43,766 nucleotides of DNA from a virus (IMGVR_UViG_3300032245_000671:1-43766), one strand, 5' to 3'; positions 29,915-37,659 are shown, counted from the first letter of the stretch. The notes: generated from the letters alone by a model not told the origin. Made by a program: numbers and translations.

Positions 29915-32685
29915 TACAAAGTCCTAAACGGCAGACGACCAGTGCGCTTTTCGTGGGATTGAAGGATGGAAACCAACTCACGCCCGATTTCTTGTTTGTC
30001 ACCAACACCGACGTTGACCTCAATGTGGTACGAGTTGCCACCGGGCATACCACCGTTTCGTGGCAATGGAATGACGGCTTCGTTTCGTCCAGCCTCACCA
30101 AGAAGTGCCAAAGTACCACCCGAGCGTGCTCTCACAATTCCACCAGCCGCCATTGGAGTTGCCAAGTCCTCAAGCGTGCTCATGCTGAATTCAATGTCCA
30201 CGCCAAAGTTCTTTTTCAGTTTCTTCATCTGCGCTTCGGTGATGCCCTTTGATGACAGTTTCAATTTCAACTTGCTGGCGGCGTCAGTAATTCCCTTGAC
30301 AAGCGCTTCACCCTGAGTGATGCCTGCTTGATAGAACTGGTTTTTTGCGGCTTCGGCTTCGGTGTTGGCTGTGCTGACAAGTTCTGTGTACCAAGTGTTC
30401 GCTTTACCAATTGCATCCGAACCACCATTGAGGAGTTCAGTACCGATCGCCATGCCTGTTTCAGCGCCAGCAGACACGATTTGCGCAATTCCTGCCTCGC
30501 CAAGTCCAGCCGCACGCAGACGGTTAATCATTACTGAGAAGTCTTTAGCCTGATTGTACTGAGCCTCAAGCGCCTCCATAAAGGTTTTCTTACCAGCAGT
30601 CGCCTTAGTCAGTTCGGTTTGAGCGTTGTTGTATTCAGCAACGGCATCGGTGTATGCGCTCATGTCACGCTTCGCAAGTGCGTCGGTGACTTTCTTTTCA
30701 GCAACTGCTACGGCATTGAGTGCGCTTTGATAGTTATCCATGCTTTGCTTAGATGCGCCAAACGCGCTGGAGAAACTGTAAACAGCCATGATTGCGTCTT
30801 TGATTGACTTTGCGAAGTCATCAGCGCGACTCTTCAACTGGTCTAAGAAGCCCTTAGCCTTGCTGACCTTGTCACCAGCCATTTGGTTGATGGAGTCAAT
30901 CAACTTCTGAAGTGGGTTACCTTTTCCGTCACCACCACCCGTCGGAGTTGGTTTGGTTGTGGTTGTGTCCGTACCACTTCCACCACTCCAACCTTCAAAC
31001 TTACGCCAGTCCGCCGCCGAGGCGAGTTTGCCAGCAAGTTTGCCGGCTTTCTTTGTGTTGTTGTCAATTGTTGCACCCATGATGTCCAGTTGAAGGTTGA
31101 CCTTTTTCAACGGCTCTATCTTTTTGGTGAACGGGATTTTGTTCCACCCCTTGATGATGAGGTTGATGCCTGAAATAAACGTGTTAATCCAGAATTCCCA
31201 ATAGCCAAGTAGCAGGTTGATTGCTTTCTGAAACGCCGTCACGATGAAGTTCCACACTCCCTTGATGGCGCGACGGAACCAGTCAAACTTCATCCACATC
31301 AAAACAACGACCGCAATAAGACCAACAATCGCGGCGACAAGTAAACCGATCGGGTTGGCGTACAGGGCGCTGTTAAACAGCCATGTTTGAACTGCCGCCA
31401 TTTTTGAGGCAATGCTAAACGTCTTGAAGAAAGTGATAATTTTCCCAAAGCCGGCAATTGCCTGCATGGTTATCCACATCGCTCCAATGGCACCACCAAG
31501 AACAATGAAGGCGTCCTTGTTATCAACTACAAATCCTGTCAGCGTGCCAAAAACACCTGCAACAATTCCAACAATTGCGGCAAGCGCTGGAAACCAAACT
31601 GAAGCAACAGGTAACAGAGCATTACCGATTTCTGTCACGAGCAAAGCGAGATTTTTGAATACAGGTGCAAGTGCTGTCATTTGCTGAACTACCAAAGGTA
31701 TAAACGGTGCAATTGCCGCCATCATTGACGTAAACAATCCACCAAACCCAATAATGAGTGGCTCGATCGCCGGAAGCAAATCAACCAGCGCCTTCAAAGT
31801 TGAACCAACGACACCGTTAATTGTCGGGGCAATTGACTTTAGGAGATTGTCCATCATGCTCGTCAAACCCGGTAACGCGTCCTTGATTGACTTAACGGCT
31901 GGCTCCATCATCTTGCCCAAAGCCTGACCGACGGTGTCTTTGAACGTAGACATCAAACCAGTCAGAGTCCCTGCCTGTTCGTCCATCATGCCTTTGACCT
32001 TTTGAAGTCCAGCACCAGCACCAGACTCAATTGCCGCCATAACATCCTCGGCTGAAATCTTGCCTTGTTCGCCCATCTTCTTAATTTCAGGGATGGTTTT
32101 GCCCATTGAAGCGGCGAGTGCTTCCCAAATTGGAATACCAGCCTGCGTCAACTGCATCATGTCTTGACCAGTTGCGCGACCTGCTGTGGACATCTGCTGG
32201 AGGGCGTACACGGCGCGTTGAATGGCGTCAGCGCCGTAACCCTTCGCTGAGGTGGCGTCACCAAGCACAGTCATGATTGGGATGATGCGCTTTGCTTCCA
32301 CGCCAGTTGACAAAAGCGCCGAGGCGGCTGTGCGCAACTGTGGAAGTTCAAATGGCGTCTTGGCAGAGAAAGCCATCAAGTCATCCATAAACACTTTAGC
32401 CTTTTCAGCCGAACCAAGCATGACCTTAAAACCGATGGCTGACTGTTCGTTTGCCTGCGCAGTGCGAATACCCATCATTCCAGCAGTTTGCGCTAGTCCG
32501 ATGACGGCTGTGCCAAGCATCATGGAGCGATTTGCCATCATCCCAAACATGGCGCTAGAACGCTTACCAGAGTTCTGAATGCCTCTGTCAAAATGCTCGG
32601 TAGACGTTGTGGCTTTGTCTACATTTCTGGTGTAGTCAGTTACGTCTGCGCGAAAACGAGCGAGGACATCAAATACTGTTGCCAT
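29914..32685 (-). CDS. Tail tape measure protein
   Basis: 923 residues. The N-terminal domain (about 90-260) is TMP_2-like: FSAKTPFELPQLRTAASALL, IPIMTVLGDATSAKG, and MMQLTQAGIPIWEAL. Hydrophobic segments around 360-470 (IVGIVAGVFGTLTGFVV; VAAIVGLIAVVVLMWM) would insert into the host membrane. A basic, helical C-terminal half follows. It sets tail length and helps DNA entry. It starts right after the GT frameshift product, the invariant order in long-tailed phages. ATG at 32685 with AAGGAGAT just upstream. Confidence 0.9.
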   Translation of the reverse strand: MATVFDVLARFRADVTDYTRNVDKATTSTEHFDRGIQNSGKRSSAMFGMMANRSMMLGTAVIGLAQTAGMMGIRTAQANEQSAIGFKVMLGSAEKAKVFMDDLMAFSAKTPFELPQLRTAASALLSTGVEAKRIIPIMTVLGDATSAKGYGADAIQRAVYALQQMSTAGRATGQDMMQLTQAGIPIWEALAASMGKTIPEIKKMGEQGKISAEDVMAAIESGAGAGLQKVKGMMDEQAGTLTGLMSTFKDTVGQALGKMMEPAVKSIKDALPGLTSMMDNLLKSIAPTINGVVGSTLKALVDLLPAIEPLIIGFGGLFTSMMAAIAPFIPLVVQQMTALAPVFKNLALLVTEIGNALLPVASVWFPALAAIVGIVAGVFGTLTGFVVDNKDAFIVLGGAIGAMWITMQAIAGFGKIITFFKTFSIASKMAAVQTWLFNSALYANPIGLLVAAIVGLIAVVVLMWMKFDWFRRAIKGVWNFIVTAFQKAINLLLGYWEFWINTFISGINLIIKGWNKIPFTKKIEPLKKVNLQLDIMGATIDNNTKKAGKLAGKLASAADWRKFEGWSGGSGTDTTTTKPTPTGGGDGKGNPLQKLIDSINQMAGDKVSKAKGFLDQLKSRADDFAKSIKDAIMAVYSFSSAFGASKQSMDNYQSALNAVAVAEKKVTDALAKRDMSAYTDAVAEYNNAQTELTKATAGKKTFMEALEAQYNQAKDFSVMINRLRAAGLGEAGIAQIVSAGAETGMAIGTELLNGGSDAIGKANTWYTELVSTANTEAEAAKNQFYQAGITQGEALVKGITDAASKLKLKLSSKGITEAQMKKLKKNFGVDIEFSMSTLEDLATPMAAGGIVRARSGGTLALLGEAGRNEAVIPLPRNGGMPGGNSYHIEVNVGVGDKQEIGRELVSILQSHEKRTGRLPFRTL

Positions 32686-32688
32686 TCG

Positions 32689-32880
32689 TTATCTCCTTCC
32701 GCGCCTCATAGACTGCTCTTCCTCCCACGCGCGAAGTTTCCACACCGCACGCCAATGGGTCATTTCGGCTGAACTGATGGGGCGAAAACCACCCGACCCG
32801 TACAGCAACTCTTCGCGAGTGCGCCCCAGACGTTCTGCAAGTTCGTACTGGAAGCGCAACTCACCATCGTCTAGGAGTCT
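32689..32880 (-). CDS. Tail assembly chaperone, -1 frameshift extension (GT part)
   Basis: This frame has no good start of its own and is entered from the upstream gene by a -1 slip. It reads RLLDDGELRFQYELAERLG, then REELLYGSGGFRPISSAEM and WRAVWKLRAWEEEQ, the conserved T-part pattern 'ElA..LGrt.eEl...iss.E...W.A...l'. The fused product from 33221 would be 177 residues. The GT protein binds the tape measure while the tail tube polymerises. It ends 4 bases before the tape measure start. Confidence 0.85.
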   Translation of the reverse strand, partial: RLLDDGELRFQYELAERLGRTREELLYGSGGFRPISSAEMTHWRAVWKLRAWEEEQSMRRGRR

Positions 32881-33221
32881 TTTCCCGCGTCATCAACCGC
32901 CGAGTCATTGAAACCTGATAGGCGTGTTGCGACTTCTGCCAAACGGTCAAGAATGGCTCCGTTTTTGCTAAGGATTGCTTCTCTGTCGTCTTCGGTGAAC
33001 ACAGGTTCACCAGTTTCAGGATCTAAACAAGTCTGGATGATTAGGTCTGGGTAGACCTTTGCCATGTTGATGTTTCCACCAGTTTGCATTGCTTCCTGCA
33101 TTAGGACAGCGCGTGCGGCTCCAGACATGGATTGAATTTGAACGGTGACTCCCCATTCAGGGATTTCAACCAATTCAGAATGAGAGTCTTTAGCAGACAG
33201 GATTTGGTCACGAATGGACAC
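32871..33221 (-). CDS. Tail assembly chaperone (G part)
   Basis: 116 residues from GTG at 33221, with GAGGAG upstream. It reads MSIRDQILSAKDSHSELVEI, then PEWGVTVQIQSMSGAARAVL and the acidic helical remainder, a familiar pattern of siphovirus G proteins ('ve.peWg..v.v...s...r'). It ends SAVDDAGKDS and stops soon after the slippery sequence. Made in excess over GT; both are needed for tail assembly, and neither stays in the virion. Confidence 0.85.
   Translation of the reverse strand: MSIRDQILSAKDSHSELVEIPEWGVTVQIQSMSGAARAVLMQEAMQTGGNINMAKVYPDLIIQTCLDPETGEPVFTEDDREAILSKNGAILDRLAEVATRLSGFNDSAVDDAGKDS
32880..32886 (-). other. Slippery heptamer G-GGA-AAA for programmed -1 frameshift
   Basis: In the G frame the codons are GCG GGA AAA GAC, so the heptamer GGGAAAA has exactly the X-XXY-YYZ phasing. 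A -1 slip continues with AGA CTC CTA into the T frame, which is open for about 60 codons. The zero-frame stop follows two codons after the site. Confidence 0.85.
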
Positions 33222-33238
33222 GGGTTACTCCTCAAGAG

Positions 33239-33259
33239 GTTTAGGACACAAAGGTCACG
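33239..33259 (-). promoter_or_regulatory. GTTTAGGACAC-N3-GGTCACG box, copy B
   Basis: On the minus strand CGTGACC-TTT-GTGTCCTAAAC, 17 bases before the GTG start of the tail chaperone. Two more GTGWCC half-sites occur at the start codon itself (GTGTCCATTCGTGACC at 33206-33221). Confidence 0.6.
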
Positions 33260-33269
33260 TTGTTGGTTG

Positions 33270-33704
33270 TTACGACCAAGTTCCTCGCGTTACAGCGCCA
33301 GTCACTTGGAGTTCTGCTGAGAAGGTTACTACGTCAGCGACAGGGCTGGACACTTCATATGAAGTGAGTAGTGCTTCTCCTGAATACTTAACGCGACCTG
33401 CTGTTGAGCCTTCTTTGCCGTATTCAAATGACACGCTGTCAATTGTTCCAGCCAAGAGTGCGCTCAGGATGCCTGAGAAGTGTGCGTCTGCTGTTGAGTC
33501 AAACTTGCCTGCAAGGGAAATAGTCGCGTCTGACAAACCTGTGATGTATGTCTTGGCGCTACCTGCAGAGCCGAATGTGGTTGTTTCGCCTGTCTCAATT
33601 GAGCGAGGCATTGAAATTTCGTCCAAGTACGCAGAAAGGTCAACAAGCGTGCCTGATGAGTTATCCAATTTGAGTACCGCGTTTTTACCGTGACGGAAAG
33701 CCAT
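33270..33704 (-). CDS. Major tail tube protein paralogue 1
   Basis: 144 residues, starting MAFRHGKNAVLKLDNSSG. It shares with the preceding gene the start MAFRHGKN, the motif SxETGETTTxG, the block TYITGLSDATISLAG, and TSYEVSSPVADVVTFSAELQ. This is a compact tail-tube fold: a beta-sandwich with long loop. Located directly before the chaperone genes, as tail-tube genes are. Which of the two copies forms the main tube is not evident. GGAGAA precedes the ATG. Confidence 0.7.
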   Translation of the reverse strand: MAFRHGKNAVLKLDNSSGTLVDLSAYLDEISMPRSIETGETTTFGSAGSAKTYITGLSDATISLAGKFDSTADAHFSGILSALLAGTIDSVSFEYGKEGSTAGRVKYSGEALLTSYEVSSPVADVVTFSAELQVTGAVTRGTWS

Positions 33705-33716
33705 GATGTTTTCTCC

Positions 33717-34433
33717 TTAAATGCGTGAGAAGTTGATGTGGAATGTGATGCCACCCGTACCTGCAAGCGTCCATGATGCACGAAGGTAACGGTTGACTGT
33801 GCCTGTTACGGCAATGCGCTCGTTTGCCAGCGCTGTTGTGCTGACTACGGTGAAAGTGACTAGGTCAGCCCATGTTGAGTTGTCAGCAGAGTGCTGAACC
33901 TTGAACGTGGCGCCGGCGTTGTGAGAGTTTGTGGTGACGTGCAGAACGCCTGCACCACCGTTCGCTGAGGACGCTGTGTTGTCCAGAGCAGTTCCTGTTC
34001 CAGTTGCTGTGGCGCTTGTTAGGTCGCGAAGGCTGATGGCGTTGCCAATTCCTCCTGTGACTTGCGCTTCGGCGCTGACCGACACAACGTCGGCTACGGG
34101 GCTGGAGATTTCGTAGGAGGTTGAAATGGTGCTTGCAGACTTTAGGCGACGCCCGTGAGCGAGTCCTTCAGGAGCAACTGTGATGACAGCGCCATTTGCG
34201 TCACCCAGAAGGTTGGAGAGAACTGCGTCTACTGCGTTAGCGGCACCGTCAAACATTCCACTCATTGAGATTGTTCCGTCAGCCAAACCAACAACATACG
34301 TCTTGGCATCTCTTCCGTATGTGGTTGTCTCGCCCGTCTCTACCGATTGCGAAGCAGACGCTTCATTGAAATAAGACGACAGGTCGTAGTTGCCGACAAG
34401 AACTTTAGTGTTCTTTCCGTGACGGAATGCCAT
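33717..34433 (-). CDS. Major tail tube protein paralogue 2 with extra C-terminal domain
   Basis: 238 residues. Residues 1-130 match paralogue 1 (MAFRHGKNTKVLVGNYDLSS; VETGETTTYG; TYVVGLADGTISMSGMF; SYEISSPVADVVSVSAEAQ). Residues 140-238 are an added beta domain (VLHVTTNSHNAGATFKVQHS, TWADLVTFTVVS, NRYLRASWTLAGTGGITFH), similar to Ig-like or discoidin-type surface domains on tail tubes. A tube decorated with such a domain is likely. Overlaps the upstream gene as TAATG. Confidence 0.7.
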   Translation of the reverse strand: MAFRHGKNTKVLVGNYDLSSYFNEASASQSVETGETTTYGRDAKTYVVGLADGTISMSGMFDGAANAVDAVLSNLLGDANGAVITVAPEGLAHGRRLKSASTISTSYEISSPVADVVSVSAEAQVTGGIGNAISLRDLTSATATGTGTALDNTASSANGGAGVLHVTTNSHNAGATFKVQHSADNSTWADLVTFTVVSTTALANERIAVTGTVNRYLRASWTLAGTGGITFHINFSRI

Positions 34434-34621
34434 TATTCTTCTCCTTCAATGAGGGCTTCGTCGTCTGTTTCAACGATCGCACCCTTCGCATCAACTGCTT
34501 CAATCAAACCCTGCTCGCGAAGCCACTTGATGGACTTTGCAGGAATGTCGTCTACAATTTCGCCGGGTTCAGCACGACGCGTGGCGTATTCAACACCTAC
34601 GAGCACTCTGTACTTTGCCAT
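34433..34621 (-). CDS. Hypothetical protein before tail-tube genes (62 aa)
   Basis: ATG at 34621 with GGAGGG upstream. It reads MAKYRVLVGVEYATRRAEPG, then IPAKSIKWLREQGLIEAVD. The second part resembles the small Rho/SAP-like 'iP..s..wL.e.G.I' proteins near phage connectors. Function unknown. It appears to be the first gene of the tail operon, downstream of a variant of the GTGWCC box. Confidence 0.6.
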   Translation of the reverse strand: MAKYRVLVGVEYATRRAEPGEIVDDIPAKSIKWLREQGLIEAVDAKGAIVETDDEALIEGEE

Positions 34622-34695
34622 CCGACCCTCCGACCAGTTCATGGACAGACGTGTCCCGAACTAACCCAAGACCACTATGGGTACGAATGAGGGGT

Positions 34696-34714
34696 CGGAG
34701 ACACGACGGTCACG
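34696..34714 (-). promoter_or_regulatory. GTGWCC box, copy C (variant)
   Basis: On the minus strand CGTGACC-GTC-GTGTCTCCG. It keeps the CGTGACC-N3-GTGTC part of boxes A and B but lacks the CCTAAAC end. It lies in the 108-base gap before the tail-tube operon, 74 bases from the ATG at 34621. The gap also holds a short GGACA/TGTCC inverted repeat (34643-34656). Confidence 0.45.
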
Positions 34715-34729
34715 TTTGTGGGCAGGTTA

Positions 34730-34918
34730 TCAGTGTTGGTGACAGTCGCAGGACTTGACCGTAGTGGACTTGCCTTGTGCGTGCGAAGCGATGTCCATGA
34801 CGCGAAACAGCATCTCTTGTTCGGCTCCGTGAACGACGAGGCGTCGCAGTAGGTACACCACTTCATCAAAGAATGCTGGCGAGAGGACGATGGTTTGTGG
34901 TGCGTCAATAATTGTCAT
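34730..34918 (-). CDS. Hypothetical protein (62 aa)
   Basis: Starts MTIIDAPQTIVLSPAFFDEV, helical middle (LLRRLVVHGAEQEMLFRVMD), ends in SCDCHQH, a possible metal-binding tail. No Shine-Dalgarno sequence precedes the ATG, which may indicate leaderless translation. No family recognised. Confidence 0.5.
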   Translation of the reverse strand: MTIIDAPQTIVLSPAFFDEVVYLLRRLVVHGAEQEMLFRVMDIASHAQGKSTTVKSCDCHQH

Positions 34919-34960
34919 AGGGCTGGCAATAGTGACACACCACTTAAACCGTAGGAGGAT

Positions 34961-35593
34961 TTAGAAACCCCAGTGATGAAGTCCACCGTCGCCGTAAAGC
35001 GCCTTAACCATTTTGATGTTGCATTCAACGGTCAGCAGAACCTCAAGTTTCCCGTACGGAGTGTTGCAGGTTTGGGCTGTCAGAGTTTTCCACGTTGAGT
35101 TTATTTGCCATGCGCCCGAGTCGTAAGACGAGATGGCAGAGCACTTTTTGTAGATGGATGCAGGGGCAAGTTTGCAGTCTTCTACTGACTTGCCTTTCTT
35201 GTAGTTCCATCCGATCGCCTTTGGCGTGCATCGTGACTCGCGCCAAGCGATGTAACTCCAGAGGGCAACTGGCTTCAAACCAGCCGATTTGATGGTTCCT
35301 TCTAGTTTGGGGCAACGGTAGGTCTTGTCGCGAGGTATTGACACGGTTTTGCCATCAACGCGAATGGTCATCCACTTTGGTTTGTGGGGCGCCTGTGTGG
35401 GCTTGAGAGAGGACTTACTGACCGAAGGGGCAGTGGTGGTGGGGGTGGCTAGAAAGAGCCGTACGGGGCGAGGGAGCCGCGCCATGTCCATCTGGACGGT
35501 TGAGGTGGTGGTTAGGGCAATGGGCTGGTTGTCAGCCCCAAAATGAAACACGATGCCGAGTAGGGCAAACGCGATAATCCAACGTTTTATCAT
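34961..35593 (-). CDS. Secreted lysozyme-like (SLT/transglycosylase-type) protein
   Basis: 210 residues. An N-terminal signal or anchor (MIKRWIIAFALLGIVFHFG) precedes a Thr/Ser/Pro-rich linker (to about 75). The catalytic-type domain includes WSYIAWRESRCTPKAIGWNY, where WRES gives the Glu of the lytic transglycosylase motif, and SYDSGAWQINSTWK, the typical 'G..QiN..w' block. Four or more Cys suggest disulfides outside the membrane. It probably cuts glycan strands of peptidoglycan. As it is exported by itself it may assist lysis or superinfection control rather than being the main endolysin. Confidence 0.75.
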   Translation of the reverse strand: MIKRWIIAFALLGIVFHFGADNQPIALTTTSTVQMDMARLPRPVRLFLATPTTTAPSVSKSSLKPTQAPHKPKWMTIRVDGKTVSIPRDKTYRCPKLEGTIKSAGLKPVALWSYIAWRESRCTPKAIGWNYKKGKSVEDCKLAPASIYKKCSAISSYDSGAWQINSTWKTLTAQTCNTPYGKLEVLLTVECNIKMVKALYGDGGLHHWGF

Positions 35594-35988
35594 TGTGGAG
35601 GTTTTCCTTCTTGTGGTAGTTGTAAACGGTCTTTATTGACCGTAAGAATCGCTCCTGATGCCATAGTTATTTTGGCTTTCGGGCGAGTCACGTCCCACGC
35701 GAGTAGCGTGACGGATTTGGTGTTGTCTAGTGTCACCTCCCCTCGTGAGGATGCATGGCGAATCATTGCCATTTCGTGATCGGAAACGACGGTCAGGTCA
35801 AGGACATCTGCGTCAACACGGTGGGCTGGTGCTTTGCCTCCGTAGAGAGCCACCCTAGCCTCTCCAACTTCTGGTTGAAAGTGGTACCGATAACGGTAGA
35901 TGCCTAAATGCCCCTTGACGACAAACGGCGTGTTCCGAGGAAACGCCGTCCATGTCTCTAGGTGGGTGATGTGTTCGCTGTTGTTCAT
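35590..35988 (-). CDS. Hypothetical protein (132 aa)
   Basis: ATG at 35988 (MNNSEHITHLETWTAFPRNT) with GAGGACTCC before it; ends over the start of the lysozyme-like gene (ATGA). It is beta-rich: GHLGIYRYRYHFQPEVG, ARVALYGGKAP, KAKITMASGAILTVNKDRL. No family recognised. The upstream in-frame extension is Arg/Pro-rich and overlaps the next gene, so it is rejected. The 83-base gap before it has no clear promoter. Confidence 0.55.
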   Translation of the reverse strand: MNNSEHITHLETWTAFPRNTPFVVKGHLGIYRYRYHFQPEVGEARVALYGGKAPAHRVDADVLDLTVVSDHEMAMIRHASSRGEVTLDNTKSVTLLAWDVTRPKAKITMASGAILTVNKDRLQLPQEGKPPQ

Positions 35989-36071
35989 GGAGTCCTCGGC
36001 GGTGGCTACCGACCCTAGCAAAAGGGCGTCACCACACGCCGAGGTTCCCATGACTGGTGCAGTTTGGGGGT

Positions 36072-36284
36072 TCAGACGACTTGGGGGTTGTCGCCCTGCA
36101 CCAGCAGGCTGTGGAGGAAAGCGTGACGGAGTCCAGCGCGTCGGGCGCAGGAGCCGTTGGCGTAGTTCATTTGCTTCGCGACTTCTACCCAATTGCCCAC
36201 GGAAACGTAAGTCTCCCATGTGGTTTGGTCTCGCAGAAGTTGCTCCTCTTTACGGGAGATGGTTGGGGTTTGGGTTTCGCTCAT
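36072..36284 (-). CDS. Small HTH protein, paralogue of the HTH at 4601-5116
   Basis: 70 residues starting MSETQTPTISRKEEQLLRD behind AAGGAGG. VSVGNWVEVAKQMNYANGS, then CARRAGLRHA, shows the same core (WVEVA, ANG, ARR, RH) as the N-terminal domain at 4601-5116. The spacing indicates a compact helix-turn-helix. It has its own promoter at 36322-36350. It may be a regulator that competes for the same sites as its paralogue. Confidence 0.6.
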   Translation of the reverse strand: MSETQTPTISRKEEQLLRDQTTWETYVSVGNWVEVAKQMNYANGSCARRAGLRHAFLHSLLVQGDNPQVV

Positions 36285-36321
36285 TTGAGCCTCCTTGTTA
36301 TTCGGGTTTGGGAGTGGATTG

Positions 36322-36350
36322 AGTATGACGGGTTTCTTGACCGAGGTCAA
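36322..36350 (-). promoter_or_regulatory. Sigma70-like promoter (TTGACC-17-CATACT)
   Basis: TTGACC at 36345-36350 and CATACT at 36322-36327 with 17 bases between, followed by a leader of about 37 bases with AAGGAGG before the ATG at 36284. It lacks the ACYAYGG core of the other promoters. Confidence 0.55.
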
Positions 36351-36375
36351 CCTTTCGGCGACATCGGACGTTTCT

Positions 36376-36843
36376 TTAATCGCCTGAGTAATTGTTGCTG
36401 TCGTAGGTCTCACCCCATTCGCCACAACTGTCGCACTTGTGGAAGTTGGTAATGGCGTAGGTGCCAAGCACCGTGTTCATGTTGTGAGTGATGGCACCAA
36501 CCGCTGTCCATTTATGGGTTGCGCGGACATTGCGAATGATGCGATTGATTTCGGCGTGCTCTCTGTAGAGGCGATTGACCCAGACCAGTTGCTTTTCGGA
36601 AAGGGCGCCTTTGTCCTTGAACTGTTGGGCAAGGCTCCGAGCGAACTCCCACTTGCCTGTGTTGACCGTGGCGAGGCGATTGCACTTTTGCTCCAAAGTT
36701 GCATCGTGGATGCTTTCCCATTCCTCTGGCAAGTCAGCCGAAGCGCACTGCGTGTTGCGCATCGTGAAGGCGCGCGCTTTGCACGCCTCCCGACTCTGGT
36801 CTTCTGGTATTTCACCAGTTCGTTCGTCATGTATGGTTCTCAT
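36376..36843 (-). CDS. Hypothetical protein (155 aa)
   Basis: Starts MRTIHDERTGEIPEDQSREA, overlapping the upstream stop. The middle, EFARSLAQQFKDKGALSEKQ followed by LVWVNRLYREHAEI, resembles a helical segment ('f..sl..q....g.lS.kQ..wv..L') seen in phage early proteins near replication genes. The C-terminal CDSCGEWGETY offers a CxxC pair. No function assigned. Confidence 0.6.
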   Translation of the reverse strand: MRTIHDERTGEIPEDQSREACKARAFTMRNTQCASADLPEEWESIHDATLEQKCNRLATVNTGKWEFARSLAQQFKDKGALSEKQLVWVNRLYREHAEINRIIRNVRATHKWTAVGAITHNMNTVLGTYAITNFHKCDSCGEWGETYDSNNYSGD

Positions 36844-37205
36844 TGGTTTCTGCTTTCTTTAGTTGGAAACTTGAAGGAGGGCATTCCCGTGATGTAGCGG
36901 GGCTGACCTTCGTCGTAGCCTTCGTACTGTGGGTAGTGCTTGCAGGTGATTGTCTTTTCGCGGGTCTTGCCATCGGCAAAGGAAAAGCCGTCAAAGACCA
37001 GCGTGTACTTGCCTTGTGGGGCGTAGCCCTGACCAACCATTCGGCGGAAGTAACCAACCGCCTCGTCCACGTTTGTGAACATCGTGTCGGCTTTGAACCA
37101 CTCGGTGTCAAACGAGTAGCAGGCTCGCCAGTTCGCCATGAAGCGTTGTGACTCCTGCCGATCGCTAATCACCTTGATGGTGGTGGGTTCCTGTATTGCT
37201 TTCAT
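36840..37205 (-). CDS. Hypothetical protein (121 aa)
   Basis: Starts MKAIQEPTTIKVISDRQESQ. A mixed alpha/beta protein with aromatic-rich blocks (NWRACYSFDTEWFKADTMFT; KYTLVFDGFSFADGK; HYPQYEGYDEGQPRYITG). No family recognised. Its start follows the preceding stop directly. Confidence 0.55.
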   Translation of the reverse strand: MKAIQEPTTIKVISDRQESQRFMANWRACYSFDTEWFKADTMFTNVDEAVGYFRRMVGQGYAPQGKYTLVFDGFSFADGKTREKTITCKHYPQYEGYDEGQPRYITGMPSFKFPTKESRNQ

Positions 37206-37622
37206 TTATTTCTCTTTCTTTGAAGCGAACTCTGTAAGGGCTTTGAGGATTTTGTCGGCAAGTTCCTCGTCGTGACCGAAGCCGTAGTCCACGTACTCCC
37301 AAAAGGTGTATGCCAGTTCCACAACAATGCGTTCGTGGAATTGCTCGGCGACTCCCTTTTTGGTTTTGGAGGCAACGCCCAAGAGGTGAAACTCGCCTTG
37401 ACCACCAAGCGACTCAACGAAGGCGCTGTTGCTCAATCCGCAAATCGTCCAGTCGGCTGTCCACTCAATTCGCACAGGGTTGTCAACGTCAATGCCGGCG
37501 CGACGTTTTTCAACGATGTGTTTGTGGTTGTTTGTCCATGTCGGAACTTCCTGCTTTGCAGGGACAAAGTCCACGCACTGCGCGACCAATTCAATAAGGG
37601 CTTGAGCCGAGTTAATTTCCAT
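37206..37622 (-). CDS. Hypothetical protein (138 aa)
   Basis: Starts MEINSAQALIELVAQCVDFV. Helical N terminus, a beta middle with ADWTICGLSNSAFVESLG, and a C-terminal helix pair. No family recognised. It is transcribed from a promoter whose -10 ends six bases before the ATG, so the mRNA is predicted to be leaderless. It begins a three-gene run (37622 to 36376). Confidence 0.6.
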   Translation of the reverse strand: MEINSAQALIELVAQCVDFVPAKQEVPTWTNNHKHIVEKRRAGIDVDNPVRIEWTADWTICGLSNSAFVESLGGQGEFHLLGVASKTKKGVAEQFHERIVVELAYTFWEYVDYGFGHDEELADKILKALTEFASKKEK

Positions 37623-37628
37623 GCGCCC

Positions 37629-37658
37629 ATCTTGCCGTGGAAACTAACCCCTAGTCAA
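37629..37658 (-). promoter_or_regulatory. Predicted leaderless promoter (TTGACT-18-CAAGAT)
   Basis: TTGACT at 37653-37658, 18 bases, CAAGAT at 37629-37634, then GGGCGC and the ATG at 37622. Closely similar to the promoter at 17007-17035 from the -35 through to the start codon. Confidence 0.65.
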
Positions 37659-37659
37659 G

